A stretch of 64,000 nt of DNA from Chryseobacterium indologenes (lineage in GTDB: Bacteria > Bacteroidota > Bacteroidia > Flavobacteriales > Weeksellaceae): the NCBI RefSeq assembly GCF_001295265.1, contig NZ_LJOD01000016.1, positions 46,687 to 110,686 on the forward strand. Reading direction: 5' to 3'. The position numbers and the translations under genes are program-made. Position 1 is the first letter of the stretch. Each line of letters starts with the position of its first letter. The notes beneath the pieces are model-generated. The model saw only the letters and a list, made by a program, of their open reading frames with translations, was not told the DNA's origin and did no database searches. This document shows positions 26,268 to 36,442 of this stretch, piece by piece.

Positions 26268-29213
26268 ATGAAAAAACTTATTACTACTTTATGTTTAAGT
26301 TTGATAGGAGGTACAGCCCTTGCGCAATGGTCTCCTGCCAGACCGGAAACAAAGGTCAGGTCAATTGATCTGAAGTCACCTACGGGAATGGTGAGGCAGA
26401 GTTTCAAACTGGATATCAATTTACTAAGGGAGCAGCTTAAAAATGCTCAGGAAATGGGAAAAGGGAGTAAGCCTGTGGTTATCTCCATTCCAACATTAAG
26501 CGGGAAAATAGAAAAATTTAATGTGTACAGTTTTCCGGTTTTTGTAAAATCTCTTGCGGACAGATATAATTTGGGTTCCTATGTGGGAGTTGGGATTGAT
26601 GATCCGGGAAAATACCTGAGATTCTCATTGGCTCCGAATGATTTCCAGTCTATGATTATCAAAGGAGGAGAATATGAATTCATCGATCCGCAGAATGCAG
26701 ATAAAACACTTTACGGAGTTCATCCTAAAACGGTAAACACGGAAGGTAAAAGTTTTGTATGTACTACATCGGAAAACCCAAATGAAGTTCATCAGATAGA
26801 ACAGATGTTCAGATCCGGGCAGACTTTCAGCAACCAGCCGACAGATTTCTCCAGAAGTTCTGACAAGAAGTACCGTACAATGAGACTGGCTCTTTCGGCT
26901 ACAGGAGAATATACTACTTTTCATGGAGGTACCAAGCAGTTGGCACTTCAGGCAATGAATGCTACAATGACAAGAGTAAATGCAGTATTTGAAAAAGATC
27001 TTGCGCTTCACTTAAATGTTCAGGATTTTGAGAATATTATTTTTACGGATGCAACTTCAGATCCTTATTCAAACAATTTAAATTTACAGCTGCAGCAGAC
27101 GCTTACATCATTGGTAGGCAACGAAAACTATGATATAGGCCACGTATTTAATGCTGCCGGAAATAACGGAAATGCCGGATGTATCGGCTGCGTATGTATA
27201 TCTCCGGTTTCCACTACAGACAGAGCAAAAGGGTCTGCCTTTACTCAGAGTACAAGCCCGGTAGGGGATAATTTTGATATTGATTTTGTAGCTCATGAGA
27301 TGGGGCACCAGCTGGGAGCTAATCATACCTTTGCCCATACCCTGGAAAGTGCAGGAAAGAATGTTGAACCAGGCTCCGGAACCACTATTATGGGGTATGC
27401 AGGAATTACAGGTGCTAATACAGATGTTCAGCCTCATTCCGATCCGTTTTTTCATCATGTGAGCATTCAGCAGATTCAAACCAATCTTACCAACAAGCTA
27501 TGTGATATAGAAACTCCGGTTACCAATAACCCTCCTGTTGTTGCTGCATTACCTACTTATAATATTCCTAAAGGAACAGCATTCGTATTAACAGCTTCTG
27601 CTACCGATCAGGAAAATGATGCGCTTACCTATATTTGGGAGCAGATTGATAATGCTGCGCTTGTTATTGATAAAAATAATCTCGGGAATACCACTTCAGG
27701 GGCTACATTCAGATCGCAGCCGGCCAGTACAAGCCCTACAAGATATTTCCCTAAATTATCTTCAGTACTTGCCGGAGTATTGGATAATTCAAACAACGGT
27801 TGGGAATCTGTTTCTAAAGTGGCAAGAACGACCAACTTTGCTGTAACTGTAAGAGATAATAATCCAAACCCGGCAGAACAGCAGACTAATTATGGTACAC
27901 AAACCATTGTGGTAGGAAATGACGGACCATTTAAAGTGAATACTCAGTACGTATATCATAATTCACCAACTGCCGTTGAATGGGATGTGGCCAATACAAC
28001 AGCTGCTCCATACAACTCTGCGAATGTTAAAATTGATTATACAACAGACAATGGAACATCATGGACTGTTCTTTCAAATTCAACAGCCAATGATGGTTCA
28101 GAAGTGTTTTCTTTCCCTTCCTCATTGAACGGCCAGACCATTAAATTGAGAATTTCCTCAATAGGTAATGTATTCTATGCTGTTAAAGCAATTAATGTCG
28201 TTACTTTAATTGCTTGTGATGGTACTGCGCCGGTTGGTATAAGTGTGAGTAATATTACTCCTAGCTCAGCTGCAGTAACATGGGCGCCTGTACCAACAGC
28301 TACGTATGTCGTGAGATATAAGAAGGTAAGTGAGACAACATGGCAAACAATCAATACAACTTCAAATACAGTAACGCTGCCAAACCTTGTTGATGGAACT
28401 GCATATGAAGTACAGGTTGCAACAGTCTGCTCTGGAACTACTGGAACCTATTCTGCACCTTCAGGATTTACAACACCAGGTCTTGTATATTGTAATGTAC
28501 AATCCGGAAACGGAACAGATGACCACATCGCTAACATATCATTATCAAATATAACAAGCAACCCTTCTGGTCCTAGTGTGTATACCAATTATACTACGAA
28601 TCCTGCATTGCAGATCAATTTGGTAGCAGGTACCCAATATACACTTTCTATTACAAAAGGATGGACAACCGGTGCTGTTCCTGAAATGGTAACTGCCTGG
28701 ATCGACTTTAACAGAAACGGAAGCTTCGAAGATAGTGAAAGAGTTTTAATGGTTTCTAATGCAACAACCAATACACAGAACCCTGTTACTTCATCATTTA
28801 CAGTTCCTGCCAATGCTGTTATAGGACAGGGATTAAGAATGAGAGCCAGTGTGTTCTATTACCAGACTCCAGGCTATGTAATTTCTACTGCTCCATGCGG
28901 TACTGTAGGTTTATACGGAGAAGTTGAAGACTACAACGTAGTGGTAACTTCACCAAATTTAGGAACAAGTGACATTAAAAAAGCCAATGACGGAATCCAG
29001 ATCTATCCTAATCCGGTAAGTGATATTCTTAACGTAACAAAAGTTTCGGATAAAGCAGCATATAAAATTTATAATGCAGCCGGCCAGCTTGTAAGTGATG
29101 GAAATATCAACAGCGGAAAGATCAATGTTTCCTCTTTAATTAAAGGCGGATATGTGATCACAATAGATGATAATGGAAAAGAGCAATTCCGATCTAAATT
29201 TATCAAAAAGTAA
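26268..29213 (+). CDS. T9SS-secreted reprolysin-like metalloprotease
   Basis: 981 aa. Signal peptide MKKLITTLCLSLIGGTALAQ; propeptide-like region (20-190); M12-type catalytic domain with HEMGHQLGANHTF (H343, E344, H347, H353) and Met-turn region GTTIMGYAG; an Ig/cadherin-like segment (NNPPVVAALPTYNIPKGTAF); an FnIII domain (SVSNITPSSAAVTWAPVPTA); a GEVED domain (AWIDFNRNGSFEDSERVL to GEVEDYNVVV); and a C-terminal T9SS type A sorting domain (IQIYPNPVSDILNV to SKFIKK). It is exported across the outer membrane by T9SS and either released or anchored. The last modules resemble those of the next gene. Confidence 0.95.
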   Translation: MKKLITTLCLSLIGGTALAQWSPARPETKVRSIDLKSPTGMVRQSFKLDINLLREQLKNAQEMGKGSKPVVISIPTLSGKIEKFNVYSFPVFVKSLADRYNLGSYVGVGIDDPGKYLRFSLAPNDFQSMIIKGGEYEFIDPQNADKTLYGVHPKTVNTEGKSFVCTTSENPNEVHQIEQMFRSGQTFSNQPTDFSRSSDKKYRTMRLALSATGEYTTFHGGTKQLALQAMNATMTRVNAVFEKDLALHLNVQDFENIIFTDATSDPYSNNLNLQLQQTLTSLVGNENYDIGHVFNAAGNNGNAGCIGCVCISPVSTTDRAKGSAFTQSTSPVGDNFDIDFVAHEMGHQLGANHTFAHTLESAGKNVEPGSGTTIMGYAGITGANTDVQPHSDPFFHHVSIQQIQTNLTNKLCDIETPVTNNPPVVAALPTYNIPKGTAFVLTASATDQENDALTYIWEQIDNAALVIDKNNLGNTTSGATFRSQPASTSPTRYFPKLSSVLAGVLDNSNNGWESVSKVARTTNFAVTVRDNNPNPAEQQTNYGTQTIVVGNDGPFKVNTQYVYHNSPTAVEWDVANTTAAPYNSANVKIDYTTDNGTSWTVLSNSTANDGSEVFSFPSSLNGQTIKLRISSIGNVFYAVKAINVVTLIACDGTAPVGISVSNITPSSAAVTWAPVPTATYVVRYKKVSETTWQTINTTSNTVTLPNLVDGTAYEVQVATVCSGTTGTYSAPSGFTTPGLVYCNVQSGNGTDDHIANISLSNITSNPSGPSVYTNYTTNPALQINLVAGTQYTLSITKGWTTGAVPEMVTAWIDFNRNGSFEDSERVLMVSNATTNTQNPVTSSFTVPANAVIGQGLRMRASVFYYQTPGYVISTAPCGTVGLYGEVEDYNVVVTSPNLGTSDIKKANDGIQIYPNPVSDILNVTKVSDKAAYKIYNAAGQLVSDGNINSGKINVSSLIKGGYVITIDDNGKEQFRSKFIKK

Positions 29214-29235
29214 CTGATTCGCTTGAAATAACGTT

Positions 29236-29263
29236 AATCCCCGGTAAATCCGGGGATTTTTTA
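29236..29263 (+). terminator. Terminator after the metalloprotease gene
   Basis: AATCCCCGG pairs with CCGGGGATT around a 5-nt loop, then TTTTT. Confidence 0.92.
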
Positions 29264-29343
29264 TTTTATGATGTAAAAACAAATATTATGAAAATTTTAC
29301 AAAAAAAATACTTGTTCCTGTGAGATTAGTAATGAAAAATGAT

Positions 29344-29351
29344 TAGATTTG
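29344..29351 (+). promoter_or_regulatory. -7 box TAGATTTG
   Basis: TAnnTTTG match 27 bp before the ATG of the large FnIII/GEVED gene. Confidence 0.45.
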
Positions 29352-29378
29352 TATGATTAATATAATAATGAGAACATT

Positions 29379-32300
29379 ATGAAGAAACTCTTTACTTCTT
29401 TAATACTTCTTCTGTGTTTGATAAACATTGGCTTTGTATCAGAGCTCTATGGTCAGACACCCGCGACATTACCCTATAGCCAGGACTTTACGGCAGGTAA
29501 TGATTTCACAATTCTGAATGGTACCCAGGTTAACAAATGGGTACACGGTAACGTAGTCGGAAATCCCGGAAACTCCCTTTTCATTTCTAATGATGATGGA
29601 GCTAGTAATGTTTATGACAACGGTACCAAAAGTGTTACTTTTGCCTATAGGGATATTACCATTCCTGCAGGATCTGTTATTGGTAACTTTTCGTTTGACT
29701 GGAAAGCTAACGGAGAATCCACCTATGATTATTTAAGAGTATGGCTGGTTCCTACCACATATACTCTTACCCCGGGAACGGCAATTACTACCGGAACCGG
29801 AAGAACACTGGTAAGTGGTGGACGTTTTGAACTTCAGTCAACCTGGCAAACTTATTCTACCAGCAACTTAGCTATTAATACATTTGCTGGTGGTACTATG
29901 CGTCTTGTATTTGAATGGGTTAATGATACTTCAGATGGATCAAATCCTCCGGCATCTATTGATAATATCTCACTCTCAGTACCTTCGTGTCTCTTCCCTA
30001 TATCATTGGCAGTTCCTACAGTAGGCGCTAATTCTGCAAGCCTTTCATGGGCTCCTCAGGGAACAGCTCCGGCTAATGGTTATGAATATTATTATAGTAC
30101 AACCAATACACCTCCTGCAGCGGGTGTATCAGGTACTCCTTTTGCTGGTACTACGGTTAACCTTCCTGGATTAACTACTGGTGCCACATATTACTGGTGG
30201 GTAAGATCAGTTTGTTCCGGTACAGATAAAAGTGCCTGGGCAGCTGGTCCTTCATTCATGACCGGACAAATCGGGCAAGGAAACCTTACTGGGGTATTAC
30301 CGGATTATTCATATTATGGATACAACTACTCCCAGCAGATTTATACTGCAGCTGAAGTAACGGCTGCCGGTACCAACAGCTATATTACAGCTATTAAATT
30401 CTATGTAGCAACAACTTCAACCCCTCAAACCAACTATAATGACTGGACGGTTTATATGGGGAATACCACTCAGAATAACTTTGCCACTACAACAAGCTGG
30501 GTGCCTTTGGCTAATTTAAAACAGGTATATACGGGAACTCTACCTACTATGAATGAGGGGACCTGGGTGACCATACCTCTGAGCAACCCGTTTGTTTGGG
30601 ATGGAACAAGTAACATTGTCATCGCTGTAGATGAAAACTCTCCGGGCTATACCTCATCTCCGGGTGCTACCTGGGGGAATTATGCTGCCGGAACCAACAG
30701 AGGTATTCTTTTCTACGAAGATAGTACCAACCCGGATCCTGCTGCTCCGCCAACAGCAACCAGCAGATATGCTAATATCCCGAAACTGGTATTGGTAAGT
30801 GAAGCTCTTCAGCCGTGTTCTGCTGCGCCGCCTGCCAATATTGCGGTAACTGGTATTACACCTACTTCAGCTAATGTAAGCTGGACACCTACCCTTGGGG
30901 CAACATACGTTCTGCAATACAGAGTAGCACCTAATGGTCCTTGGACACAGGTTCAGATAAATACGCCTCTCACATCAAGCTGGCCTCTTACCGGTCTTTT
31001 AGAACAGACACAGTATGAAGTTCAGATCGCAACAAAATGTAATGGCAGCCAGGGAGCATTCTCTCCAGGTGTGTTTTTCACAACTCCTCCTATTACATAT
31101 TGTGCTGCTGCTTCTACAAGTGCCACCATTGATGGATACATCAGTAAAGTTGTAGTAAATCCAACAGGAGGAATACCAGTGACAAGTAATTCTGGTTTCA
31201 GTAACTATACAGATTATACAACAGATCCTGCAAGACTTATTACTTTATCAAGAGGATTAAATAATAATACCATTTCAATTACCAAAGCATGGCCGGATTA
31301 CCAATGGTCTTTTGCAACCGGGGTATGGATTGACTTTAACAGAAACGGAGTATTTGAGCCTTCTGAAAAGGTTTTAACTTCAGGAAGCAATACAACTTCT
31401 CCGGTTACCGCTACCTTCTATGTGCCAACTGTAGCAGAAGGTGCTTATGGTGGTGCCCTTACTACCCGTATGCGTGTAGCCCTTAGAGAAAGTACTGCAC
31501 CGGCTGCCTGTGGTACATTTACTTATGGTGAAGTAGAAGACTATGCTGTAAAACTGGTTGACCAGCCGGCATGTACTAATGCCCCACCTACCAATATTAC
31601 AGTAACAAACCTTACTGCAAACACAGCTACGGTATATTGGACAGCCGCAGCTAATGCTACCTATTCACTTAGATATAGAGTAGTAGGAGGAGGATGGATT
31701 GCAACAATAAACCCTGTCCCTGCTCCAGGAAATAGCTATACCATTACTGGCCTGCTAGAACAGACTAAATATGAAGTACAGATAGCTACCAAATGTGGTA
31801 CTGCTGCTCTGGGAGCATATTCTGCTTCAGTAGAATTTACTACACCGCCATTATCATACTGTGATATGACAGGTACAGGAACTAACGACCACATTTCAAA
31901 TGTAACTGTTACTTCTATTAACCCTGGTGTGCCGGTAATGAGTAATACTTCTGTACAGACCAATTATTTCAGCTACACAACACCGGAAACTCTGATCACT
32001 CTTGACGCAGGTTCTGTCGGTAATAAAATTTCTGTAGCTAAAGGCTGGACAGCAGCAACCAACAGTGATGCTGTTACAGCTTGGATCGATTTCAACAGAA
32101 ACGGACAGTTTGAAACAGGTGAACGTATCCTTATTGCACCATCAAATACGAATACTCCTGTTACAGGAACTTTCAATGTTCCGAATGATGCTTATGTAGG
32201 ACAGTATACTACAACAATGAGAGTGGTGCTGAAGCGTGGAAGCGCACCAACCATGTGCCAGAATGCGGCCAACGGAGAAGTAGAAGACTATGCGGTAAGA

Positions 32301-33857
32301 ATCAGACCGTGTACAACAACTACTCCGAACCAGCCTAACATTACACCTACACACAACTCTGCAACAATTAACTTTACAGGTCCTGCAACTACTGTTACAT
32401 ACCTTGTAAGATACAGAACTCAGGGACCTCCTCCGGGAGCCTGGACAGAAGTATATGCTTCTACTGTTCTGAATAACGTTCCGCTTGTTATCACAGGATT
32501 GGCAAATGCTACAACTTATGAAGTTCAGATCGCTGCAGTTTGCGGTGGAGTAACTGGAAACTTTACACCAATAAAGACATTCACAACAAGATGTGATCCT
32601 ACTCCTCCGAATGTTACGGTAAGCAATATTACTTCCAACTCTGCCCTTATTACCTGGGCACCGGTAGTAGCAAGCTCAACGTACGTTTTTGAATGGAGAA
32701 AAGTTGGAACAACAACCTGGACTCAGATTACAGGTATTGTACCTCCTACCAACACCTACCAGCTGAACAATCTGGATCCTTATACTACTTATGAAGTAAG
32801 AGTGGCGAACAAGTGTAATGGAGAATCAGGAATCAATCCATATTCTAATCCAAAAGTATTTACAACAGAGAGAATTTGTGAACTTCCTCCTCCGGGATTA
32901 ACAATTACACAGCTTACTCCTACAAGTGCTGAAGTGGTATGGGAAGGATTCACTGGAGCAACCTATATCCTTAGATACAGAAAAGTGGGAATTCCGAGCT
33001 GGACAACAGTTACAACAATCAATCCTACTTATACAATCACAGGATTAACTGAACTTACGAGATATGAAATGCAGGTAGTGAATGTATGTAATGGTACCCC
33101 TGGAACTTATACTCCTCCGTACTATTTCACAACACCAACAGTAATCTACTGCCAGATGGGAGCAGAAAGCTCTACAGGAGAACATATTTCTAAAGTTACC
33201 GTAAAACCTAACGGAAGACCTGAAATGAAGAATGAATCCGGAGCATCAAGCTACACTGATTATACAGGAGTTCCGGGTGCTTTCATTGAACTTGTTCAGG
33301 GATCTACAGGAAACGAGATTTCAATTGAGAAAAAATGGACAGGTACCAACCATGATGAAGGTATCGCTGTTTGGATTGACTTCAACAGAAACGGATACTT
33401 TGATATTGATGAAAGAGTATTCACTTCACCACCGAATACAACAAGTCCTGTATCAGGAACATTCAGTGTACCAGCTGATGCATTCGTGAGCACATCTACT
33501 CATAAATATGTAGTAATGAGAGTCGCAATGGCAAGAGATGGTGTTCCTGTAAACTGTGTGAATATGAAGAACGGAGAAGTGGAAGACTATTCTGTAAGAA
33601 TTGCAAAACAAGGTGTTCCTAATTCATTGAACCAAGATGATATCATGATTTATCCAAACCCTGTAAGCTCAGTATTGTATGTGAAAAATATCAGCAAAAA
33701 AGCAAAATATAAGATCTACAATGCAGCAGGACAGGTGATCGCAGATGGTATTCTGTTAAACAATCAGATCAATGTAAGCAGACTCATCAACGGAGTATAT
33801 GTAATTGATATTGATGACAACGGTAAAACCGTACAAAAGAAATTTATCAAAGAATAA
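29379..33857 (+). CDS. Large T9SS-secreted FnIII/GEVED repeat protein
   Basis: 1492 aa. Signal peptide (MKKLFTSLILLLCLINIGFV...YGQ); a jelly-roll, cleaved-adhesin/MAM-like domain (about 25-200, SFDWKANGESTYDYLRVW); about six FnIII domains (for example PPANIAVTGITPTSANVSW, PPTNITVTNLTANTATVYW, PPNVTVSNITSNSALITW, PPGLTITQLTPTSAEVVW); three GEVED domains, each with a WIDFNRNG start and GEVEDY end; and a C-terminal T9SS type A sorting domain (IMIYPNPVSSVLYV to KKFIKE). There is no catalytic motif, so an adhesin or matrix-binding surface protein is likely. Asn/Thr/Pro-rich as usual for secreted Flavobacteriia proteins. Confidence 0.93.
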   Translation: MKKLFTSLILLLCLINIGFVSELYGQTPATLPYSQDFTAGNDFTILNGTQVNKWVHGNVVGNPGNSLFISNDDGASNVYDNGTKSVTFAYRDITIPAGSVIGNFSFDWKANGESTYDYLRVWLVPTTYTLTPGTAITTGTGRTLVSGGRFELQSTWQTYSTSNLAINTFAGGTMRLVFEWVNDTSDGSNPPASIDNISLSVPSCLFPISLAVPTVGANSASLSWAPQGTAPANGYEYYYSTTNTPPAAGVSGTPFAGTTVNLPGLTTGATYYWWVRSVCSGTDKSAWAAGPSFMTGQIGQGNLTGVLPDYSYYGYNYSQQIYTAAEVTAAGTNSYITAIKFYVATTSTPQTNYNDWTVYMGNTTQNNFATTTSWVPLANLKQVYTGTLPTMNEGTWVTIPLSNPFVWDGTSNIVIAVDENSPGYTSSPGATWGNYAAGTNRGILFYEDSTNPDPAAPPTATSRYANIPKLVLVSEALQPCSAAPPANIAVTGITPTSANVSWTPTLGATYVLQYRVAPNGPWTQVQINTPLTSSWPLTGLLEQTQYEVQIATKCNGSQGAFSPGVFFTTPPITYCAAASTSATIDGYISKVVVNPTGGIPVTSNSGFSNYTDYTTDPARLITLSRGLNNNTISITKAWPDYQWSFATGVWIDFNRNGVFEPSEKVLTSGSNTTSPVTATFYVPTVAEGAYGGALTTRMRVALRESTAPAACGTFTYGEVEDYAVKLVDQPACTNAPPTNITVTNLTANTATVYWTAAANATYSLRYRVVGGGWIATINPVPAPGNSYTITGLLEQTKYEVQIATKCGTAALGAYSASVEFTTPPLSYCDMTGTGTNDHISNVTVTSINPGVPVMSNTSVQTNYFSYTTPETLITLDAGSVGNKISVAKGWTAATNSDAVTAWIDFNRNGQFETGERILIAPSNTNTPVTGTFNVPNDAYVGQYTTTMRVVLKRGSAPTMCQNAANGEVEDYAVRIRPCTTTTPNQPNITPTHNSATINFTGPATTVTYLVRYRTQGPPPGAWTEVYASTVLNNVPLVITGLANATTYEVQIAAVCGGVTGNFTPIKTFTTRCDPTPPNVTVSNITSNSALITWAPVVASSTYVFEWRKVGTTTWTQITGIVPPTNTYQLNNLDPYTTYEVRVANKCNGESGINPYSNPKVFTTERICELPPPGLTITQLTPTSAEVVWEGFTGATYILRYRKVGIPSWTTVTTINPTYTITGLTELTRYEMQVVNVCNGTPGTYTPPYYFTTPTVIYCQMGAESSTGEHISKVTVKPNGRPEMKNESGASSYTDYTGVPGAFIELVQGSTGNEISIEKKWTGTNHDEGIAVWIDFNRNGYFDIDERVFTSPPNTTSPVSGTFSVPADAFVSTSTHKYVVMRVAMARDGVPVNCVNMKNGEVEDYSVRIAKQGVPNSLNQDDIMIYPNPVSSVLYVKNISKKAKYKIYNAAGQVIADGILLNNQINVSRLINGVYVIDIDDNGKTVQKKFIKE

Positions 33858-33877
33858 TCAATAAATTTCAAATATAA

Positions 33878-33905
33878 AGAGCCCTCAGTAATGAGGGCTT
33901 TTTTA
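33878..33905 (+). terminator. Terminator after the FnIII/GEVED gene
   Basis: AGCCCTCA pairs with TGAGGGCT around a GTAA loop, then TTTTTT. Confidence 0.92.
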
Positions 33906-34179
33906 TGGCTTTATGGTTATTAAAATGAAATATGAAGTCCTTCCTCCGGATGTAATGGGAAACCTGCAAATCAGGGCCAATTTGGGGGACATAGGCTGAA
34001 ACAGGAGAGATGATCATTCAAAGTATTTTTTGCTGAATAATAAGAGACGGATGATCAGTGAACTAATGCGGTTGTTTTTTTAGACAGTTTGATTTTACAG
34101 AGGCATCCGATACATATAACTAAAAGTAACTCCCATCTTCCTCCTTAATCCTGATTTCATTATCCCGAACTTAGATTAA
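33906..34179. other. Intergenic, nothing recognised
   Basis: Between two terminators in a convergent gap of about 390 bp. No ORF of note and no clear repeat. Confidence 0.35.
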
Positions 34180-34215
34180 AAAAATAAGCTCTCAGAAATG
34201 AGAGCTTATTTTTTA
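34180..34215. terminator. Strong bidirectional terminator
   Basis: AAATAAGCTCTCA pairs perfectly with TGAGAGCTTATTT (13 bp) around a GAAA loop, A/T flanked; it ends the minus-strand ruvB-coaE operon. Confidence 0.92.
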
Positions 34216-34251
34216 TGGTTTTCAATCCTGTAATAATTAACAGGAACATAT

Positions 34252-34881
34252 TTATTCAATAGAAAAAATGATCTTTTCAGTCTGTTCTTTAAGATCTTCC
34301 AGATTGGTATTGTTGTAGATGATACAGTCAGCCAGTCTTATTTTATCTTTTTCAGGCATCTGTTTCTCCATAACAGCTTCTACTTCGCGGTAGGTTTTGC
34401 CATCACGGTCCATTACCCTTTTAATTCTGATATTATCTTCTGCCGTTACTAAAAGAGACTTATAGCATTGTCTGTTAAGTTTTAATTCAAACAAAAGAGC
34501 TGTTTCTTTAAAAACCAGATACTTGGTCTGTTTTTTTACCCACTCTTCAAAATCAATTCTTACCGCAGGATGAATGATCTCGTTTAGCTGCTGGAGCAGA
34601 TCTTTATTGTTGAATACTTTTCCGGCTACAAATTTGCGATCATAAAGACCATTCTTATCATAGGCATCTTCTCCTAACAATTCTTTGATCCTTATTTTTA
34701 AATCTTCACTGTCGTTGACGATACTTTTGGCTCTGTCATCCGAATAATAGACAGGAAATCCAAATTCTTCAATAAAACGGGCAACCGTCGTCTTTCCGGA
34801 GCCTATTCCTCCGGTGAGACCAATGACTTTGGGTGATGGTTCCGGTTCTGCTTTCGGTGTTTCTGAATGTAATTCTTCCAT
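34252..34881 (-). CDS. coaE: Dephospho-CoA kinase
   Basis: 209 aa. The P-loop GLTGGIGSGKTTVA is at residues about 21-34, after a 20-residue acidic/Pro-rich N-terminal extension that may be spurious (MEELHSETPKAEPEPSPKV). Also FPVYYSDDRAK and HPAVRIDFEEWV, typical CoaE segments. It catalyses the last step of coenzyme A synthesis, phosphorylating the 3'-OH of dephospho-CoA in the cytosol. Last gene of the ruvB-paiB-MBL-coaE operon, 9 bp after the MBL gene. Confidence 0.94.
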   Translation of the reverse strand: MEELHSETPKAEPEPSPKVIGLTGGIGSGKTTVARFIEEFGFPVYYSDDRAKSIVNDSEDLKIRIKELLGEDAYDKNGLYDRKFVAGKVFNNKDLLQQLNEIIHPAVRIDFEEWVKKQTKYLVFKETALLFELKLNRQCYKSLLVTAEDNIRIKRVMDRDGKTYREVEAVMEKQMPEKDKIRLADCIIYNNTNLEDLKEQTEKIIFSIE

Positions 34882-34890
34882 GATTAAAAA

Positions 34891-35757
34891 TTAATATCCA
34901 AAAACATCATTAAAGCTATAGGTTTCATCAAGCCTTACCCCTTTTTCTGTCATTTTAAGGCTGGCCAGCTCATGATGAGCATCATGCTCAAAGAACAGTA
35001 AATATTCATTATCAATACACTGTTTCAGAAATTTTCCTTTCTCTTCAAGGGTCAGAAGAGGTCTGGTATCATAGCCCATTACATACACCTGGTTTATATG
35101 TCCTGCAGTAGGAATAAGATCCGCAGCAAAGACAATTGTTTTTTCCTGATACTGGATTACGGGAAGCATTTGTTTTTCGGTATGTCCGTCTACAAAAATC
35201 ACGTCCATTTTCAGGTCAGGAGCAAATCCGTAATTTCCTGTGGCGGGAAGCGGTAAAAAATTAAGCTGTCCGCTTTCCTGCATCGGAATAATATTTTCTT
35301 TCAGAAAGCTGGCTTTTTCCCTTGCATTAGGTTCTGTAGCCCATTTCCAGTGGTTTTCATTAGTCCAGAACTGAGCATTTTTAAAGGCAGGTCTGTATCC
35401 CGTTCTGTCGTCGTTCCATTCAATAGCGCCTCCACAGTGGTCAAAATGAAGGTGGGTAAGGAAAACATCTGTAATATCTTCTCTTATGAAACCGAATTTT
35501 TTTAAATTCTTATCAAGGGTATCATCACCCCAGAGCGAGTAATGGCCGAAGAATTTATCATCCTGTTTATTGCCCAGACCGCAGTCTATCAGGATCAGTT
35601 TTTTCCCGTCTTCAACAAGCAGCGAGCGGGTTCCCAGCTCAATCAGGTTTCTTTCGTCTGCAGGATTCGTTTTTTCCCACAGACTCTTTGGGACGACGCC
35701 AAACATGGCACCGCCATCCAGTTTAAATTTTCCACATTGTATTGGATATAGCTTCAT
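34891..35757 (-). CDS. MBL-fold metallo-hydrolase
   Basis: 288 aa, no signal peptide. Metal-binding motif THLHFDHCGG (HxHxDH) at about residue 107, an Asp/His-bearing VFVDGHTEKQM and a late FFEHDAHHE are the usual metallo-beta-lactamase-superfamily ligands. The acylhomoserine-lactonase/quercetinase-like subgroup is suggested by length and by IPTAGHINQVYVMGYDTRP. The cytosolic substrate is unknown. 14 bp after the PaiB-like gene, 9 bp before coaE. Confidence 0.88.
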   Translation of the reverse strand: MKLYPIQCGKFKLDGGAMFGVVPKSLWEKTNPADERNLIELGTRSLLVEDGKKLILIDCGLGNKQDDKFFGHYSLWGDDTLDKNLKKFGFIREDITDVFLTHLHFDHCGGAIEWNDDRTGYRPAFKNAQFWTNENHWKWATEPNAREKASFLKENIIPMQESGQLNFLPLPATGNYGFAPDLKMDVIFVDGHTEKQMLPVIQYQEKTIVFAADLIPTAGHINQVYVMGYDTRPLLTLEEKGKFLKQCIDNEYLLFFEHDAHHELASLKMTEKGVRLDETYSFNDVFGY

Positions 35758-35771
35758 ATATATTTTGATTA

Positions 35772-36386
35772 TTATTTCTTTATTAATTTCATTTTTTCGG
35801 CAATCTTTGCTGCATAAATATCAGAAGAATTTTCAAGATGTGAAATGATACTTTGAAAATCGTCTTCTTTTCTGTTCTGCGAAAGCTTCTGCTTGATGAA
35901 TATTTCCGTGGGAATAATCTTCAGTCCGGAAGCTCCCTTCATTTCCTTTTCCACAAATTCCTGCCCCATATCTTTAACTATCATCGGACACTGCTGAAAT
36001 TTTTCATATTTGGAAGTCAGTTTTTCAAGATGCAGATAAAGCTCTTCAGAATTCATTACCTGTACTTTTCCATAAATCTGTACCGCTTCATAGTTCCATG
36101 TTGAAACATTGATATGATTATACCAGCTGCTCGAAATATAAGTATGAGCTCCTAAAAAATCACACAGCACTTCATCACCATCCTTTAAAGTTTTCGCCTG
36201 AGGATTCGCTTTGGAAATATGAGTTTCAATATAAACATTTTCAGGATCATTTTCGTTAAGCATCATCATAGAATGGGTTGCTCTTATTTTATCAACAGAG
36301 GAAATCAGTAAAGCAAAAGAGTTTTCGCGGATAATTGCTCTCATCACATCAAGATCTTCACTTCTGTATAATTTAGGAATAAACAT
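35772..36386 (-). CDS. PaiB-like FMN-binding protein
   Basis: 204 aa. MFIPKLYRSEDLDVMRAIIRENSFALL, THSMMMLNEND, VYIETHISKANPQAK, and WYNHINVSTWNYEAVQIYGKV match the PaiB (FMN_bind_2) split-barrel family. In Bacillus PaiB is described as a negative transcriptional regulator of sporulation and protease genes; in Bacteroidetes the role is unknown, and flavin or haem binding is more likely than DNA binding. Second gene in the ruvB operon. Confidence 0.87.
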   Translation of the reverse strand: MFIPKLYRSEDLDVMRAIIRENSFALLISSVDKIRATHSMMMLNENDPENVYIETHISKANPQAKTLKDGDEVLCDFLGAHTYISSSWYNHINVSTWNYEAVQIYGKVQVMNSEELYLHLEKLTSKYEKFQQCPMIVKDMGQEFVEKEMKGASGLKIIPTEIFIKQKLSQNRKEDDFQSIISHLENSSDIYAAKIAEKMKLIKK

Positions 36387-36442
36387 AGACTAATAACTTC
36401 TCATTAACTTTAAACTCTGACCAGTAAACCTAAAACCGTGAA

